From assembly GCF_008011855.1 (NCBI RefSeq), contig NZ_VOUX01000008.1, forward strand, positions 1-64,000: a stretch of DNA of 64,000 nucleotides, given 5' to 3'. Made by a program: the position numbers and the translations under genes. Numbering within the stretch: the stretch's first letter is position 1; every line of letters starts with the position of its first letter. The notes beneath the pieces were generated by a model. It was not told the origin of the DNA. It saw nothing but the letters and a program-made list of their open reading frames with translations, and made no database searches. Source of the DNA: Serratia bockelmannii (GTDB lineage Bacteria; Pseudomonadota; Gammaproteobacteria; Enterobacterales; Enterobacteriaceae). Of this stretch, positions 44,148 to 55,576 are shown piece after piece.

Positions 44148-46209
44148 TTCGCGCGCGGCACGGAACACCCGCCGCCTTCTTCCGCTGGCCATGCTGATCG
44201 GCGCCGCGCTGGCGCTGCCGCTGAACGGCTATGCCTGCGGCCCGGATTTTCCTAACCGGCTGCTGATCGACCGCAACGGCACCCTGCTGTATATGCCGGA
44301 GGGCAATTTCGCCTTCGAAGCCGGCCGGCTGGTGCCGATGGATAAACAGTTGCCGCACTGGCAAGCCCCGCCGCCGCCGATGCCGCCGAAACCGATGCCG
44401 CAATCGCCGGAAACGATCGCGATCGGTAAAATGCGCGCAGCCAAAACGGTGGAAGAGGCTGACGCCGTCAATGCGCAGGGGTTGTCCAACGCCGCGCGTC
44501 TCTATCAACTGGGCGCCGTCGCTTTCGCCAGCCACGATCCGCGCGCCACAGACTATTTCCAGCAGGTGCTGAAGCTACCGGCCGCCGAGCAGGGCGACTG
44601 GGGACTGCGGGCGCAGTATTCGCTTGGCCGCGTCCTGATGGCTGACCACGGTACACCGGTGAATGAATCCGGTGAAGCGGTTCCCGCCGCCGAGCATCCG
44701 CCTAAAGCCGAACTTGAACAGGCGCTGACGGCATTCCAGCAGGTGATCGACCGGGTGAAAAGCGGCGCCGCCGATCCCGAACAGTTGGCATTGAGCAGCC
44801 TTGGTCAGCAGGCGCGCATCCACCTGTGGCTGGGTGACGTCGCCCCCGCCGCCCACCTCTATGCGCAACAGGCGGCGCAGGGCGATCCGAGCGGCGGGCA
44901 GTCGCTGCAGTACGTCTCCAGCCTCCTGGTCAACCCCGACCATTTGGACACGCTGAAACAGATTATCGGCGATCCGTTGATCCAGCAGTTGGTGACCATT
45001 GAGCTGTTCGCGCGCAGCGGCAACCTGCAAATGGCGGATACCGACGGCAACGGCCGCTCCGCCCAGATCATCAGCCAGATCCTGACGCTGCTGGACGGCT
45101 CAGTGAAAAGCGGCTTCGCCGGCAGCGATCGGCTGGCGGCGTTGGCTTACCGTTCGGGGCAGTACCCGATGGCGGCGAGCCTGCTGAAAAACGCCGGCGA
45201 CAGCGGCCTGGCGTGGTGGCTGCGCGCCAAAATGGCGCTGCGCGACGGCGACGTGAAAGCCGCCACTGCCGCCTACGCCAAGGCGGCAAGCGCGTTCCCC
45301 GCCGACGAAAGCTGGGGTGAACAACGCAACGCCGACTTCGTCGCAGAAACCATCGTGCCCGAGTGCCGGGTGGCCGGCGAACAGGCCATCCTGGCGCTGA
45401 ACCGCGGCGACTATCTGCAGGCGATGGACCTGCTGTATCGCGGCAAAGCGCTCTACTGGGCCGACGTGGCCGACGTGGCGGAACGGGTGCTGACCGTCGA
45501 TGAGTTGAAAGGTTTTGTCGATAAGCACGCCCCGGCGCCGACGACGCCGCTCAAGCCGGTTAATCCGGACGACTACGGCGGCCAGCAGATCACGCCGGAA
45601 GTGCAGCTGCGCGAACTGCTGGCGCGGCGGCTGATGCGCGTCGGACGAGCGCCGGAAGCGCTGGCCTACTTCGATATCCCCAACTACCGGCAAGCGGCGC
45701 AGCAGTTCGCCGACGAACTGAAGGCCGCCAAGGACAAATCCGCCGCGCCGCTGACGCGCGCGCAGGCTTACTATCGCGCCGCCAACCTGCTGCGCGCCCA
45801 GGGGCTGGAGTTTACCGGGTATGAGATGACGCCGGATTACGCCATCTATGGCGCCGGCTATTCCTATCTGGGGGATGCGTTCGATACTCGCGAGCTAAAG
45901 CATAAAAGCTGGATCGACAGCGCAGAAGCGGCGCGCGCCAAGGCGGCGCTACCGGAGGAAGACAACCGTTTCCTGCACTATCGCTGGCAGGCGGTGGGGC
46001 TGGCGCAACAGGCGGCCGATCTGCTGCCGCCGAAGAGCCAGGCCTATGCCGCCGTGTTGTGTAACGCTGCCAGCTGGGTTATCAAGCGTGATGCCAAAAC
46101 CGGCCGTGCGCTTTATCAGCGCTATATCAACACCGGCACCCGTTATCCGTGGGCGGCGAAATTCGGCTACGACTGCCCGGCGCCGGACTTCACCGCCGTG
46201 GCGCCATAA
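44134..46209 (+). CDS. Secreted TPR-like repeat protein of unknown function
   Basis: The 691-residue product has an N-terminal signal peptide (hydrophobic stretch LLPLAMLIGAALALPLNG, cleavage near GYA-CGPDFP) and a cysteine right after it that may make a lipoprotein or disulfide; the box GYAC is not a clean lipobox. From about residue 100 it is alpha-helical with TPR/Sel1-like pairs (ARLYQLGAVAFASHDPRATDYF, YRSGQYPMAASLLKNAGDSG, LKAAKDKSAAPLTRAQAYYRAA). It starts with TTG, chosen because AGGAGG lies five bases upstream (44123-44128). It is translationally coupled to the DUF3142 gene. Function is unknown. Confidence 0.75.
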   Translation: MSHLDSRAARNTRRLLPLAMLIGAALALPLNGYACGPDFPNRLLIDRNGTLLYMPEGNFAFEAGRLVPMDKQLPHWQAPPPPMPPKPMPQSPETIAIGKMRAAKTVEEADAVNAQGLSNAARLYQLGAVAFASHDPRATDYFQQVLKLPAAEQGDWGLRAQYSLGRVLMADHGTPVNESGEAVPAAEHPPKAELEQALTAFQQVIDRVKSGAADPEQLALSSLGQQARIHLWLGDVAPAAHLYAQQAAQGDPSGGQSLQYVSSLLVNPDHLDTLKQIIGDPLIQQLVTIELFARSGNLQMADTDGNGRSAQIISQILTLLDGSVKSGFAGSDRLAALAYRSGQYPMAASLLKNAGDSGLAWWLRAKMALRDGDVKAATAAYAKAASAFPADESWGEQRNADFVAETIVPECRVAGEQAILALNRGDYLQAMDLLYRGKALYWADVADVAERVLTVDELKGFVDKHAPAPTTPLKPVNPDDYGGQQITPEVQLRELLARRLMRVGRAPEALAYFDIPNYRQAAQQFADELKAAKDKSAAPLTRAQAYYRAANLLRAQGLEFTGYEMTPDYAIYGAGYSYLGDAFDTRELKHKSWIDSAEAARAKAALPEEDNRFLHYRWQAVGLAQQAADLLPPKSQAYAAVLCNAASWVIKRDAKTGRALYQRYINTGTRYPWAAKFGYDCPAPDFTAVAP

Positions 46210-46227
46210 CGCCGAATTTCAGGCACT

Positions 46228-46255
46228 AAAAAGCCCGGCAAGCCGGGCTTTTTTT
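46228..46255 (-). terminator. Bidirectional terminator between the TPR gene and rpoH
   Basis: AAAAAGCCCGGC and GCCGGGCTTTTTTT form a perfect stem with an AA loop. T-runs on both strands let it end rpoH (minus) and the panM-DUF3142-TPR unit (plus). Confidence 0.9.
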
Positions 46256-46273
46256 ATCGAATCTCGCATCGAC

Positions 46274-47131
46274 TCAGGCTTCGATCGCCATTTTGAGTTT
46301 CTTCATGGCGTTCTTTTCCAGCTGACGCACGCGTTCGGCGGAAACGCCGTACTGATCGGCCAGCTCCTGCAGCGTCGATTTGTTGTCATCATCCAGCCAA
46401 CGGGCGCGGATGATATGCTGGCTGCGCTCGTCCAGACCTTCCAGCGCATAAGCCAGTTTGTCTGCGGCGTTGCTTTCCCAGTTATCTTCCTCGATGCCTT
46501 CGGCGAAGTCCGAGCTTTTGTCCTGCAGGTACAGCACCGGCGCCATCGACTGGCCATCGCGGGCCTCGTCGTCCGGAGTCGGATCGAACGTCATGTCCTG
46601 CGCCGCCATGCGAGATTCCATCTCGCGCACGTCTTTGCTGGTTACGCCCAGCTCGCGGGCCACCAGTTCCACTTCGTCCTGGTTGAACCAGCCCAAACGC
46701 TGTTTGGTTTTGCGCAGGTTAAAGAACAGCTTGCGCTGCGCTTTGGTGGTCGCCACTTTCACGATGCGCCAGTTGCGCAATACGTACTCGTGGATTTCCG
46801 CCTTAATCCAATGCACCGCAAAGGAAACCAGACGCACGCCGACTTCAGGGTTGAAGCGGCGAACGGCTTTCATCAGGCCGATATTGCCTTCCTGAATCAG
46901 ATCCGCCTGCGGCAGACCATAGCCTGAATAGTTGCGGGCAATATGAGCGACAAAGCGCAGGTGAGACAGGATGAGCTGCTTAGCGGCATCCAGATCGCCC
47001 TGATAATGCAGCCGTTCAGCCAGCTCCCGCTCTTCCTCTGCCGTCAGCATCGGATAGGCGTTGGCTGCCCGGATATAGGCTTCCAAGCTACCTTGGGGTA
47101 CTAAGGCTAAAGTTTGCATTTCTTTGGTCAT
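46274..47131 (-). CDS. rpoH: RNA polymerase heat-shock sigma factor RpoH (sigma-32)
   Basis: RpoH directs transcription of chaperone and protease genes and is regulated by mRNA structure, DnaK/DnaJ binding and FtsH degradation. The 285-residue protein has regions 1.2 to 2.4 ([27 protein letters not shown] and [22 protein letters not shown]), the RpoH box ([12 protein letters not shown]) and region 4 ([27 protein letters not shown]). Length is that of E. coli RpoH (284). A sigma-E-type promoter lies upstream, and a bidirectional terminator follows. Confidence 0.98.
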   Translation of the reverse strand: MTKEMQTLALVPQGSLEAYIRAANAYPMLTAEEERELAERLHYQGDLDAAKQLILSHLRFVAHIARNYSGYGLPQADLIQEGNIGLMKAVRRFNPEVGVRLVSFAVHWIKAEIHEYVLRNWRIVKVATTKAQRKLFFNLRKTKQRLGWFNQDEVELVARELGVTSKDVREMESRMAAQDMTFDPTPDDEARDGQSMAPVLYLQDKSSDFAEGIEEDNWESNAADKLAYALEGLDERSQHIIRARWLDDDNKSTLQELADQYGVSAERVRQLEKNAMKKLKMAIEA

Positions 47132-47449
47132 TCAAACCCTCTCTATGAGAATACAAAATCATGCAGGTGATTATTACAGCGGGGAAATGATTGATTCTAC
47201 GGCAGTTGCTGAAGCAAAAGCGGTTCCACACGCCGGGCACCTTAACATTTGCTGCAATTTTTGACCGTATTCCGCCCCAGAAGTTCACCCCTTTTTTGCA
47301 AGCATTGTCGCTGACAATACGTGACGAAGGTGCAGGCCGATAGGGAATTTGTGCGCTAAGAAGAGAGGGATGGTGCTGACTTCGCTTGAGGTCACTCTTC
47401 TCCCGCAACGCGATCAAAAGCAGCAGGAGAAGAGTATACCAAAAAAATC
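47132..47449. other. 318-bp region between rpoH and ftsX
   Basis: The gap upstream of rpoH on the minus strand contains the sigma-E-like promoter. The part near the start (47132-47180) has a GAGGG ribosome site. Near 47430-47449 the region passes the ftsX stop. No ORF with coding character was seen. Confidence 0.6.
47260..47287 (-). promoter_or_regulatory. Sigma-E-type promoter of rpoH (P3-like)
   Basis: The minus strand reads TGAACTT (plus 47281-47287), a 16-base spacer ending ACGG, and TCAAA (47260-47264). The E. coli rpoH P3 promoter reads TGAACTT, 16 bases ending CACGG and TCTGA. It lies about 130-155 bp upstream of the rpoH start, so envelope stress may raise RpoH at high temperature. 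Confidence 0.75.
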
Positions 47450-48403
47450 TTACTGTGGTGTAAATCGGCGTAAATGTTGCACCGTCGCCAGCCAGGCGGC
47501 GATCCAGCCGATCATCGCGGAGATGATCAGCAGCAGCAGCGCCTCATCCCAGCCCAGCCCGTGCAGGGTGAAGGTGGTGCCGAATACCTTGGCTACCCCG
47601 GCGACCACCGACTCCAGCTGCCACACCAGCGCGCCGGACAGCACCAGCGACAGCAGCGCGCCGGCAAAGCCCAGCATCGCCCCGCCGTTGAGGAACGGCC
47701 GCAGGATAAAACCGTCGGTGGCGCCGATCAGCTTCATCACGTTGATGGTGTCGCGGCGGCTGAAGATGCTCAGACGCACGCTGTTGCCGATCACCAGGAA
47801 CACCGCCACGATCATCAGCACGCCGATGATCGCCGCAATCTGACCCGCCAGCCCGGTCAGCGCCGCCAGGCGGGCAAACCAGCTGTCATCCATACGCACT
47901 TCTTCCACGCCCTGCACCGCCGCTACGCGATCGCGCAGGGTGTTGAGGGTATCCGAACTCTGGAAGCTCAGCTTCGGCGTGACGATCGCCACCGCCGGCA
48001 GCGGGTTCTCTTCCAGCATGTCCAGCGCGCCGCCAAAGCCCGACCAGTTGCGGAACTCGCCGCGCGCTTCTTCACGCGACAGGTAGTTCACCTTCTCCAC
48101 GCCGGCTTCCGCCTTGATGGCGTCGAGCACTTTCAGCGCCGCGTCGTCATCGAGCGATTTATCCAGATAGACGGTCAGCTGCGGCGTCGGATACCACTGG
48201 CTGGCCGCGGTGCTGACGTTTTTCCACACGATGTAGCACACGCTCGGCAGCGTCAGGGAAATGGCGATCACCATCACCGTCAGCAGCGTCGCCAACGGCT
48301 GACGCAGCATGTCTTTGATGGCGTTCATCCAGGCGTAACGCCACTGTTCGCGCCAGCCGCCGCGCAGCGCCTTGCTCTTGGCGGTTTTTGCGTTATTGGC
48401 CAT
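47450..48403 (-). CDS. ftsX: Cell division protein FtsX
   Basis: FtsX is the permease-like subunit of the FtsEX complex, which activates septal amidases through EnvC and helps divisome assembly. The 317-residue protein has a cytoplasmic start ([29 protein letters not shown]), four membrane segments and a large periplasmic loop between spans 1 and 2 (about 65-170). Its start overlaps the ftsE stop by 11 bp. Length is near E. coli FtsX (352), with a shorter N-terminus. Confidence 0.95.
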   Translation of the reverse strand: MANNAKTAKSKALRGGWREQWRYAWMNAIKDMLRQPLATLLTVMVIAISLTLPSVCYIVWKNVSTAASQWYPTPQLTVYLDKSLDDDAALKVLDAIKAEAGVEKVNYLSREEARGEFRNWSGFGGALDMLEENPLPAVAIVTPKLSFQSSDTLNTLRDRVAAVQGVEEVRMDDSWFARLAALTGLAGQIAAIIGVLMIVAVFLVIGNSVRLSIFSRRDTINVMKLIGATDGFILRPFLNGGAMLGFAGALLSLVLSGALVWQLESVVAGVAKVFGTTFTLHGLGWDEALLLLIISAMIGWIAAWLATVQHLRRFTPQ

Positions 48404-49064
48404 GGTGAGCGCCCCCTTGCATGCGGCCCTGGCTCAGCGTCAGGATGCGGTAATTGCGGCGGGCGATAAGCCCGGTGTCGTGCGTCGCCATCAGTACGGT
48501 CACGCCGACGCGGTTGAATTCTTCAAACAGGCGCAAAATGCCTTCCGACAGCGCGTCATCCAGGTTACCGGTCGGTTCATCCGCCAGCAGCACCGCCGGC
48601 TTGTTCACCACCGCACGGGCGATGCCCACACGCTGCTGCTCACCGCCGGACAGCTGAATCGGGAAGTTTTTCGCTTTATCCAGCAAACCGACCTTGTCCA
48701 GCGCGGCGGAAACGCGGCGGCGGATATCTTCGGTGCTGGCGCCGGCGATGATCAGCGGCATCGCCACGTTGTCATACACCGTGCGATCCAGCAGCAGGTG
48801 GTGATCCTGGAAGATCATGCCGATCTGCCGGCGCAGGAACGGCACCTCGCGGTTTTTCAAACGGCTGATGTCGTGGCCGCCAAACCAGATGTGGCCGGCG
48901 CTGGGCCGTTCGATACCGCAAATCAGTTTCAGCAGGGTACTTTTCCCCGCGCCGGAATGGCCGGTCAGAAACGCCATCTCCGCCGGGCGCAGATGGAAAT
49001 CAACCCCCTGCAGCGCTTGCCGTCCGCCCAGATAAGCTTTACTGACCTGTTCAAAGCGAATCAT
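48393..49064 (-). CDS. ftsE: Cell division ATP-binding protein FtsE
   Basis: FtsE is the ATPase of FtsEX. The 223-residue product has Walker A ([14 protein letters not shown]), the signature [14 protein letters not shown] and Walker B ([14 protein letters not shown]). It overlaps ftsX by 11 bp and follows ftsY by 5 bp, giving the conserved ftsY-ftsE-ftsX order. Length equals E. coli FtsE (222). Confidence 0.97.
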   Translation of the reverse strand: MIRFEQVSKAYLGGRQALQGVDFHLRPAEMAFLTGHSGAGKSTLLKLICGIERPSAGHIWFGGHDISRLKNREVPFLRRQIGMIFQDHHLLLDRTVYDNVAMPLIIAGASTEDIRRRVSAALDKVGLLDKAKNFPIQLSGGEQQRVGIARAVVNKPAVLLADEPTGNLDDALSEGILRLFEEFNRVGVTVLMATHDTGLIARRNYRILTLSQGRMQGGAHHGQ

Positions 49065-49069
49065 CCGTA

Positions 49070-50686
49070 TTAATCCTCTCGGGCAAAAAGTGCCTCAATA
49101 AAATCGTCAGCCTTAAACGGCCGCAAATCTTCGATGCCTTCCCCGACGCCGATATAGCGGATCGGGATACCGAACTGATCGGCGATGGCGAAGATCACCC
49201 CGCCCTTGGCGGTACCGTCCAGTTTAGTCAGCGTGATGCCGGTTAAGCCCACGGCCTCATTAAATAATTTCGCCTGACTGACGGCATTCTGGCCGGTGCT
49301 GGCATCGAGCGTCAGCATAACCTCATGGGGGGCCTGGTCGTCCAGTTTTTTCATGACGCGGACGATCTTCTTCAGCTCTTCCATCAGGTGCGATTTGTTC
49401 TGCAGACGGCCGGCGGTATCGGCGATCAACACATCGATACCGCGCGCCTTGGCGGCCTGCACCGCATCGAAGATCACCGAAGCGGAATCCGCGCCGGTAT
49501 GCTGCGCCACCACCGGAATGCGGTTGCGTTCGCCCCACACCTGCAGCTGTTCCACCGCCGCGGCGCGGAAGGTGTCCCCCGCCGCCAGCATCACCGACTT
49601 GCCTTCCGCCTGGAACTGACGCGCCAGCTTGCCGATGGTGGTGGTTTTACCCACGCCGTTCACGCCGACCATCAGGATGACATACGGGGTTTTCCCGCTC
49701 ACATCCAGCGGCTGATCGACCTTGGCCAGAATTTCGGACATTTCCTCCTTCAGCTTGCCGTACAGCGCTTCAGCGTCTTTCAGCTGCTTGCGGCTGGCGT
49801 GCTGAGTCAGGGAGGTGATGATCTTGCGCGTGGTCTCCACGCCGACGTCGGCGATCAGTAGCTGTTCTTCCAGCTCGTCGAACAGGTCGTCGTCGATCTT
49901 TTTACCGCGGAACAGCCCCATAAAGCCGGAACCGAGGTTTTGCTTGGTCTTCAGCAGGCTGCGTTTCAGGCGAGCGAAGAAGCCTTCTTTGGTCGGGCGT
50001 TCCTGCTCTTGCGCAGCGGCCGGCACCACAGGTTCAAGCGGCGCTTCTTCCGGCTCCGGTTCAGGTTCGACGATTGGCTCGGGTTCAACGACCGGCTCAG
50101 GTTCGACGATTGGCTCGGGTTCAACCACCGGCTCGGGCTCAACCACTGGCTCGGGTTCAACGACCGGCTCAGGTTCGACCACCGGCTCGGGTTCAACCAC
50201 CGGCTCAGGCTCGACCACCGGCTCAGGTTCGACGACCGGCTCGGACTCAACCACCGGCTCAGGCTCAACCACCGGCTCAGGTTCGACGACCGGCTCAGGC
50301 TCGACGACCGGCTCAGGTTCGACGACCGGCTCAGGTTCAACCACCGGTTGCTGCTGCGCCACCACTTGCTCGGTGACGCTGACGATCTCTTCAGCCAACG
50401 CTTGCGGCGCCGCCGGATGTTCAGCCGCCGCCGGCAGGTTTTCCGCGATTTGCTCGCCGGCCTGACCGTTATCCCACTCCCCCGGGGTGTCGACGGAGGC
50501 GGCAGGTTCAGATTCCTGGGCGGGGAGCTTGTCATCCAGCTTGACGGCGGCCGATTCAGCCGGCGTCTCCGCGGCCTGAGGTTCCGCCTGCTCTACCGGC
50601 TGCTCAGGTTGCTGTTGCTCTTCTTCCTTTTCCTTCTGGCCAAAGCCCAGCCAGGAGAAAAACCCACGTTTCTTATCTTTTGCCAT
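49070..50686 (-). CDS. ftsY: Signal recognition particle receptor FtsY
   Basis: FtsY is the membrane-linked receptor of the SRP and completes co-translational targeting with Ffh and 4.5S RNA. The 538-residue product has an acidic A domain (1 to about 235), here dominated by sixteen PVVEPE-type repeats (114-209), followed by the NG domain. The GTPase motifs are [15 protein letters not shown] (G1), [26 protein letters not shown] (G3), [12 protein letters not shown] (G4) and the final [12 protein letters not shown]. coli FtsY is 497; the difference lies in the A domain. ftsE and ftsX follow. Confidence 0.97.
   Translation of the reverse strand: MAKDKKRGFFSWLGFGQKEKEEEQQQPEQPVEQAEPQAAETPAESAAVKLDDKLPAQESEPAASVDTPGEWDNGQAGEQIAENLPAAAEHPAAPQALAEEIVSVTEQVVAQQQPVVEPEPVVEPEPVVEPEPVVEPEPVVEPEPVVESEPVVEPEPVVEPEPVVEPEPVVEPEPVVEPEPVVEPEPVVEPEPIVEPEPVVEPEPIVEPEPEPEEAPLEPVVPAAAQEQERPTKEGFFARLKRSLLKTKQNLGSGFMGLFRGKKIDDDLFDELEEQLLIADVGVETTRKIITSLTQHASRKQLKDAEALYGKLKEEMSEILAKVDQPLDVSGKTPYVILMVGVNGVGKTTTIGKLARQFQAEGKSVMLAAGDTFRAAAVEQLQVWGERNRIPVVAQHTGADSASVIFDAVQAAKARGIDVLIADTAGRLQNKSHLMEELKKIVRVMKKLDDQAPHEVMLTLDASTGQNAVSQAKLFNEAVGLTGITLTKLDGTAKGGVIFAIADQFGIPIRYIGVGEGIEDLRPFKADDFIEALFARED
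50060..50347 (-). repeat. Sixteen tandem 18-bp repeats within ftsY
   Basis: The codons for residues 114-209 form sixteen consecutive 18-bp units that encode PVVEPE, with one PVVESE and two PIVEPE variants. Synonymous changes at third positions show the units are not fully identical. The length of this array probably varies between strains. It lies in the acidic A domain, which tolerates length change. Confidence 0.93.
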
Positions 50687-50928
50687 GTTATGACTCTACT
50701 CCGTACCGAAGGCTCGCTTACCCTACATACCTGAAGGATATATGCTGACAATAATCCGCCGAGTCTATCACTTTCCCTCGCGCAGCAACACGCATCCGGC
50801 ATGCTTTCCGGTGTGAAATCAGACAACAAAGTTTTACCGTTCCCCCCGACGCCCGTCACCGGTAGAATAGGGACAACTTTTCGTTAACCTCTGCGGCCCC
50901 GCGCCGCAAAAGAAATCAAACAACGCTT

Positions 50929-51549
50929 ATGACAAGACTCTCGCCACGGGCGGCGGCCAAAAAACCGCCCCAGGCCGCAGCCGGACAGATCCGCATCATC
51001 GGCGGCCAATGGCGCGGCCGCAAACTCCCGGTGCCAAACAGCCCGGGGCTGCGCCCCACCACCGATCGGGTGCGTGAAACCCTGTTCAACTGGCTGGCGC
51101 CGGTGATTCAGGGCGCGCGCTGCCTGGACTGCTTCGCCGGCAGTGGCGCATTAGGGCTGGAAGCGCTGTCGCGCTATGCCGGCAGCGCCACGCTGCTGGA
51201 ATTCGAACGGCCGGTGGCTCAGCAACTGGAAAAAAATCTGGCGCTGCTGCAGGGCAAAGGGGTGGTTATCAACACCAACGCGTTGAGCTGGCTGGCGGGC
51301 GACGGTCAACCGTTTGACGTGGTGTTCCTCGATCCGCCGTTTCGCAAAGGCCTGCTGGCGGAGACCGTCTTGTTGCTGGAGCAGCGTGGCTGGCTGGCCG
51401 ACGAGGCGTGGATCTATGTAGAAGCCGAGGCGGAAAGCGCCGCGGCGGACGTGCCTGCCAGCTGGCAGTTGCACCGGGAGAAGGTCGCCGGTCAGGTGGC
51501 TTATCGCCTTTATCTTCGTTCGAAAGAGAAAACCGACCATGCTGATTAA
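50929..51549 (+). CDS. rsmD: 16S rRNA (guanine(966)-N(2))-methyltransferase RsmD
   Basis: RsmD methylates G966 of 16S rRNA in the assembled 30S head. The 206-residue product has the SAM-binding LDCFAGSGALGLEALSR (about 65-81) and catalytic motif IV DPPF (VVFLDPPFRKGLL). Length matches E. coli RsmD (198). It is divergent from ftsY across 242 bp and overlaps yhhL by 11 bp. Confidence 0.96.
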   Translation: MTRLSPRAAAKKPPQAAAGQIRIIGGQWRGRKLPVPNSPGLRPTTDRVRETLFNWLAPVIQGARCLDCFAGSGALGLEALSRYAGSATLLEFERPVAQQLEKNLALLQGKGVVINTNALSWLAGDGQPFDVVFLDPPFRKGLLAETVLLLEQRGWLADEAWIYVEAEAESAAADVPASWQLHREKVAGQVAYRLYLRSKEKTDHAD

Positions 51550-51811
51550 TCTGGGCCGCTTGCTGATGCTGTGCGTATGGGGCTTCCTGCTCTCTAACCT
51601 GTTCCATCCGTTTCCCAAGCCGCTGAAGTATTTCATCGACGTGGCGCTGTTTTTTATGGTGGTGATGCATGGCCTGCAGCTGGTGCTGTTGAAATCCACC
51701 CAGCCGAAGGATCAGCCGATCAGCTACTGGCAAGAGGCCAAGATCTTTATCTTTGGCGTGTTTGAGCTGCTGGCCTGGCAAAAGAAACAGCCGCCCATCA
51801 AGAAAAAGTGA
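51539..51811 (+). CDS. yhhL: DUF1145 membrane protein YhhL
   Basis: YhhL is a small inner-membrane protein of the DUF1145 family with no assigned function. The 90-residue product has two hydrophobic helices (LGRLLMLCVWGFLLSNLF and KYFIDVALFFMVVMHGLQLVLL) and a basic C-terminus. The start overlaps the rsmD stop by 11 bp, which is the conserved E. coli arrangement, so translation is probably coupled. Confidence 0.9.
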   Translation: MLINLGRLLMLCVWGFLLSNLFHPFPKPLKYFIDVALFFMVVMHGLQLVLLKSTQPKDQPISYWQEAKIFIFGVFELLAWQKKQPPIKKK

Positions 51812-51814
51812 CCG

Positions 51815-52171
51815 CTACGGCTGAACGGTGAACGAGACGAACCGCGTGCCCTGCATGTTTAACGTGCCGTGCGCGCCTTTTTCTATCGGGTTGTACTGCC
51901 ATTGCTTCAGCCGCAGCGTAATGTCTTCACCGCCCTGGTTCGGGCTGAACACCACCTCGTAATACATCGGCTCGTTGACCAACGGCTCGCGCTGCGGCGC
52001 ACGGGTCTTGGCGACCGGGAAGCTCCGCTTGTCGCTCACCGTCACCTGCAGACTGCGCATCGGCGCACGATCGTTTTCCGTCTCCTGCTGGCGCTGTTTG
52101 AAGTAGCGTTGCGTGGCCAGCACGGCGATCAACGCAATGACGGCGACAAAAAATAACGGTGGCTTACTCAT
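51815..52171 (-). CDS. yhhM: DUF2500 family protein YhhM
   Basis: YhhM is a single-span protein of the DUF2500 family with unknown role. The start at 52171 (MSKPPLFFVAVIALIAVLAT) gives 118 residues, near E. coli YhhM (119), with a membrane helix near the N-terminus and a soluble domain (RSLQVTVSDKRSF to the end). The extension to 52222 is unsupported. It is convergent with yhhL, only 3 bp apart. Confidence 0.88.
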   Translation of the reverse strand: MSKPPLFFVAVIALIAVLATQRYFKQRQQETENDRAPMRSLQVTVSDKRSFPVAKTRAPQREPLVNEPMYYEVVFSPNQGGEDITLRLKQWQYNPIEKGAHGTLNMQGTRFVSFTVQP

Positions 52172-52330
52172 CGGTTTCCCATTTCCTTCACGGCCAAATC
52201 GGCGTAAACATAGCATTCTCAAGAAAGCATTGTCGATCGTCGGCAGGCTACCTACACTGAAATAAGAAGTGACATGGGTGACAGTTTGGAGCCGGTGGTT
52301 GCGGCTCCCTCCTACATAAGGATGACATCA

Positions 52331-52957
52331 ATGAGTTGGCCGTTCCTTGCCGTATTCTTTTCCGGTTGGCTGTTCGTCGACGCCTCTTACCGCGGGCCGC
52401 GCTGGCAGCGTTGGGTGTTCAAACCCGTCACGCTGTTGCTGCTGTTGCTGCTTGCCTGGCAGGCGCCGGTGCTCAGCGCGGCGGGTTATCTGATCGTACT
52501 CGGCCTGCTGGCAACGCTGATCGGCGATGCGCTGCTTCTGTTGCCGCGCGAGCGGGTGCTGTACGCCATCGGCGCCTTTTTCCTGTCCCACTTGCTGTAC
52601 ACCCTGAGTTTCGCCAGCCAGATGACGTTCAGTCTGTTCTGGCCGCTGCCGCTGGCGCTGCTGGCGATCGGTGCATTGCTGCTAGCCACCCTTTGGACCC
52701 GGCTGGAAGAGATGCGCTGGCCAATCGTCACCTACGTGGCGATGACGCTGCTGATGGTCTGGCTGGCAGGCGAGCAATATTTCCTGCGCAGCACCGATTT
52801 CGGCTTCTCGCTGCTGGCCGGCACCTCGCTGCTGCTGCTGGCCAACGTGGTTTGGCTGCTCAACCGTTACCGCTTCACCTTCCGCGCGGCGGACGCCATC
52901 GTGGCTTTCTGTTACTTTTCCGGCCACTTCCTGATCGTGCGTTCGCTCTACCTGTAG
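52331..52957 (+). CDS. yhhN: YhhN family (lysoplasmalogenase-like) membrane protein
   Basis: The YhhN/TMEM86 family is related to mammalian lysoplasmalogenases, which hydrolyse vinyl-ether lysolipids; the bacterial role is not established. The 208-residue product has about eight hydrophobic spans and the conserved acidic residue in [18 protein letters not shown]. The start at 52331 is preferred: AAGG lies nine bases upstream, whereas the ATG at 52322 sits on it. Length equals E. coli YhhN (208). Confidence 0.9.
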   Translation: MSWPFLAVFFSGWLFVDASYRGPRWQRWVFKPVTLLLLLLLAWQAPVLSAAGYLIVLGLLATLIGDALLLLPRERVLYAIGAFFLSHLLYTLSFASQMTFSLFWPLPLALLAIGALLLATLWTRLEEMRWPIVTYVAMTLLMVWLAGEQYFLRSTDFGFSLLAGTSLLLLANVVWLLNRYRFTFRAADAIVAFCYFSGHFLIVRSLYL

Positions 52958-52997
52958 AGACCTGCCGCGGGTTCGGCGCGCCGAACCAGTTTCTTCA

Positions 52998-53375
52998 TCA
53001 AGCCAGCGCTTTCAACGTCAGGGCATCACCCGCACCCAGCTGATTGCGGTACAGATCGCCGTCGCGCGAGAAGAACGCCAGCGTGCTGCCATCCGCCTGC
53101 AGCAGGGCGATGCCGTCCGGCGCCGGGCGCCAGCCCACCACCTCGGCCGCAAATACGCTTTGCAGACAACGCTGCCGATCCACCAGCTGGTAGCCGTTGG
53201 TCTCGCTTTGTTCATTGGCCAGAAACTCGATTTGGCATTGCCTTTCGCTGTCGGCTACCTGCCATTGCCCCGCCAGCGACTGCGCGGTCGGCAGCGCCAG
53301 ACTGCCGGCCATCACCGCACTCGTCACCATCATGCCTCCCGCCGCCAGGGCGGCGCGCGTTAAAGTACCTTTCAT
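52998..53375 (-). CDS. inh: Periplasmic serralysin inhibitor (AprI/Inh family, SmaPI)
   Basis: Inh-type inhibitors are small beta-barrels that bind metalloprotease active sites, thought to protect the periplasm from protease that is not exported. The 125-residue precursor has a signal peptide (to about VMAGS) and the conserved core SLAGQWQVADSERQCQIEF and LVDRQRCLQSVF with two cysteines for the single disulfide. The start at 53375 has GGGAG five bases upstream. It follows prtS by 54 bp on the same strand, with a hairpin between. Confidence 0.9.
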   Translation of the reverse strand: MKGTLTRAALAAGGMMVTSAVMAGSLALPTAQSLAGQWQVADSERQCQIEFLANEQSETNGYQLVDRQRCLQSVFAAEVVGWRPAPDGIALLQADGSTLAFFSRDGDLYRNQLGAGDALTLKALA

Positions 53376-53391
53376 ACCGGCTCCCACATCA

Positions 53392-53416
53392 CGCCCGGCC
53401 GAGACTGCGCCGGGCG
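53392..53416 (-). repeat. GC-rich hairpin between prtS and inh
   Basis: CGCCCGGC (53392-53399) pairs with GCCGGGCG (53409-53416) around nine bases, on the minus strand just after the prtS stop. No T-run follows. It probably stabilises the prtS mRNA or reduces read-through into inh. Confidence 0.65.
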
Positions 53417-53429
53417 CTCCGTTGCTGCG

Positions 53430-55576
<2,147 letters not shown>

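Noticed and set aside
50060-50347. Possible CRISPR-like or satellite repeat array
   Set aside because: The 18-bp units adjoin with no spacers and lie in frame in ftsY, so this is a coding tandem repeat.
49815-50465. A plus-strand frame with long SGSTTGSG repeats
   Set aside because: It is the reverse-strand reading of the PVVEPE repeats of ftsY. There is no ribosome site or other sign of a gene.
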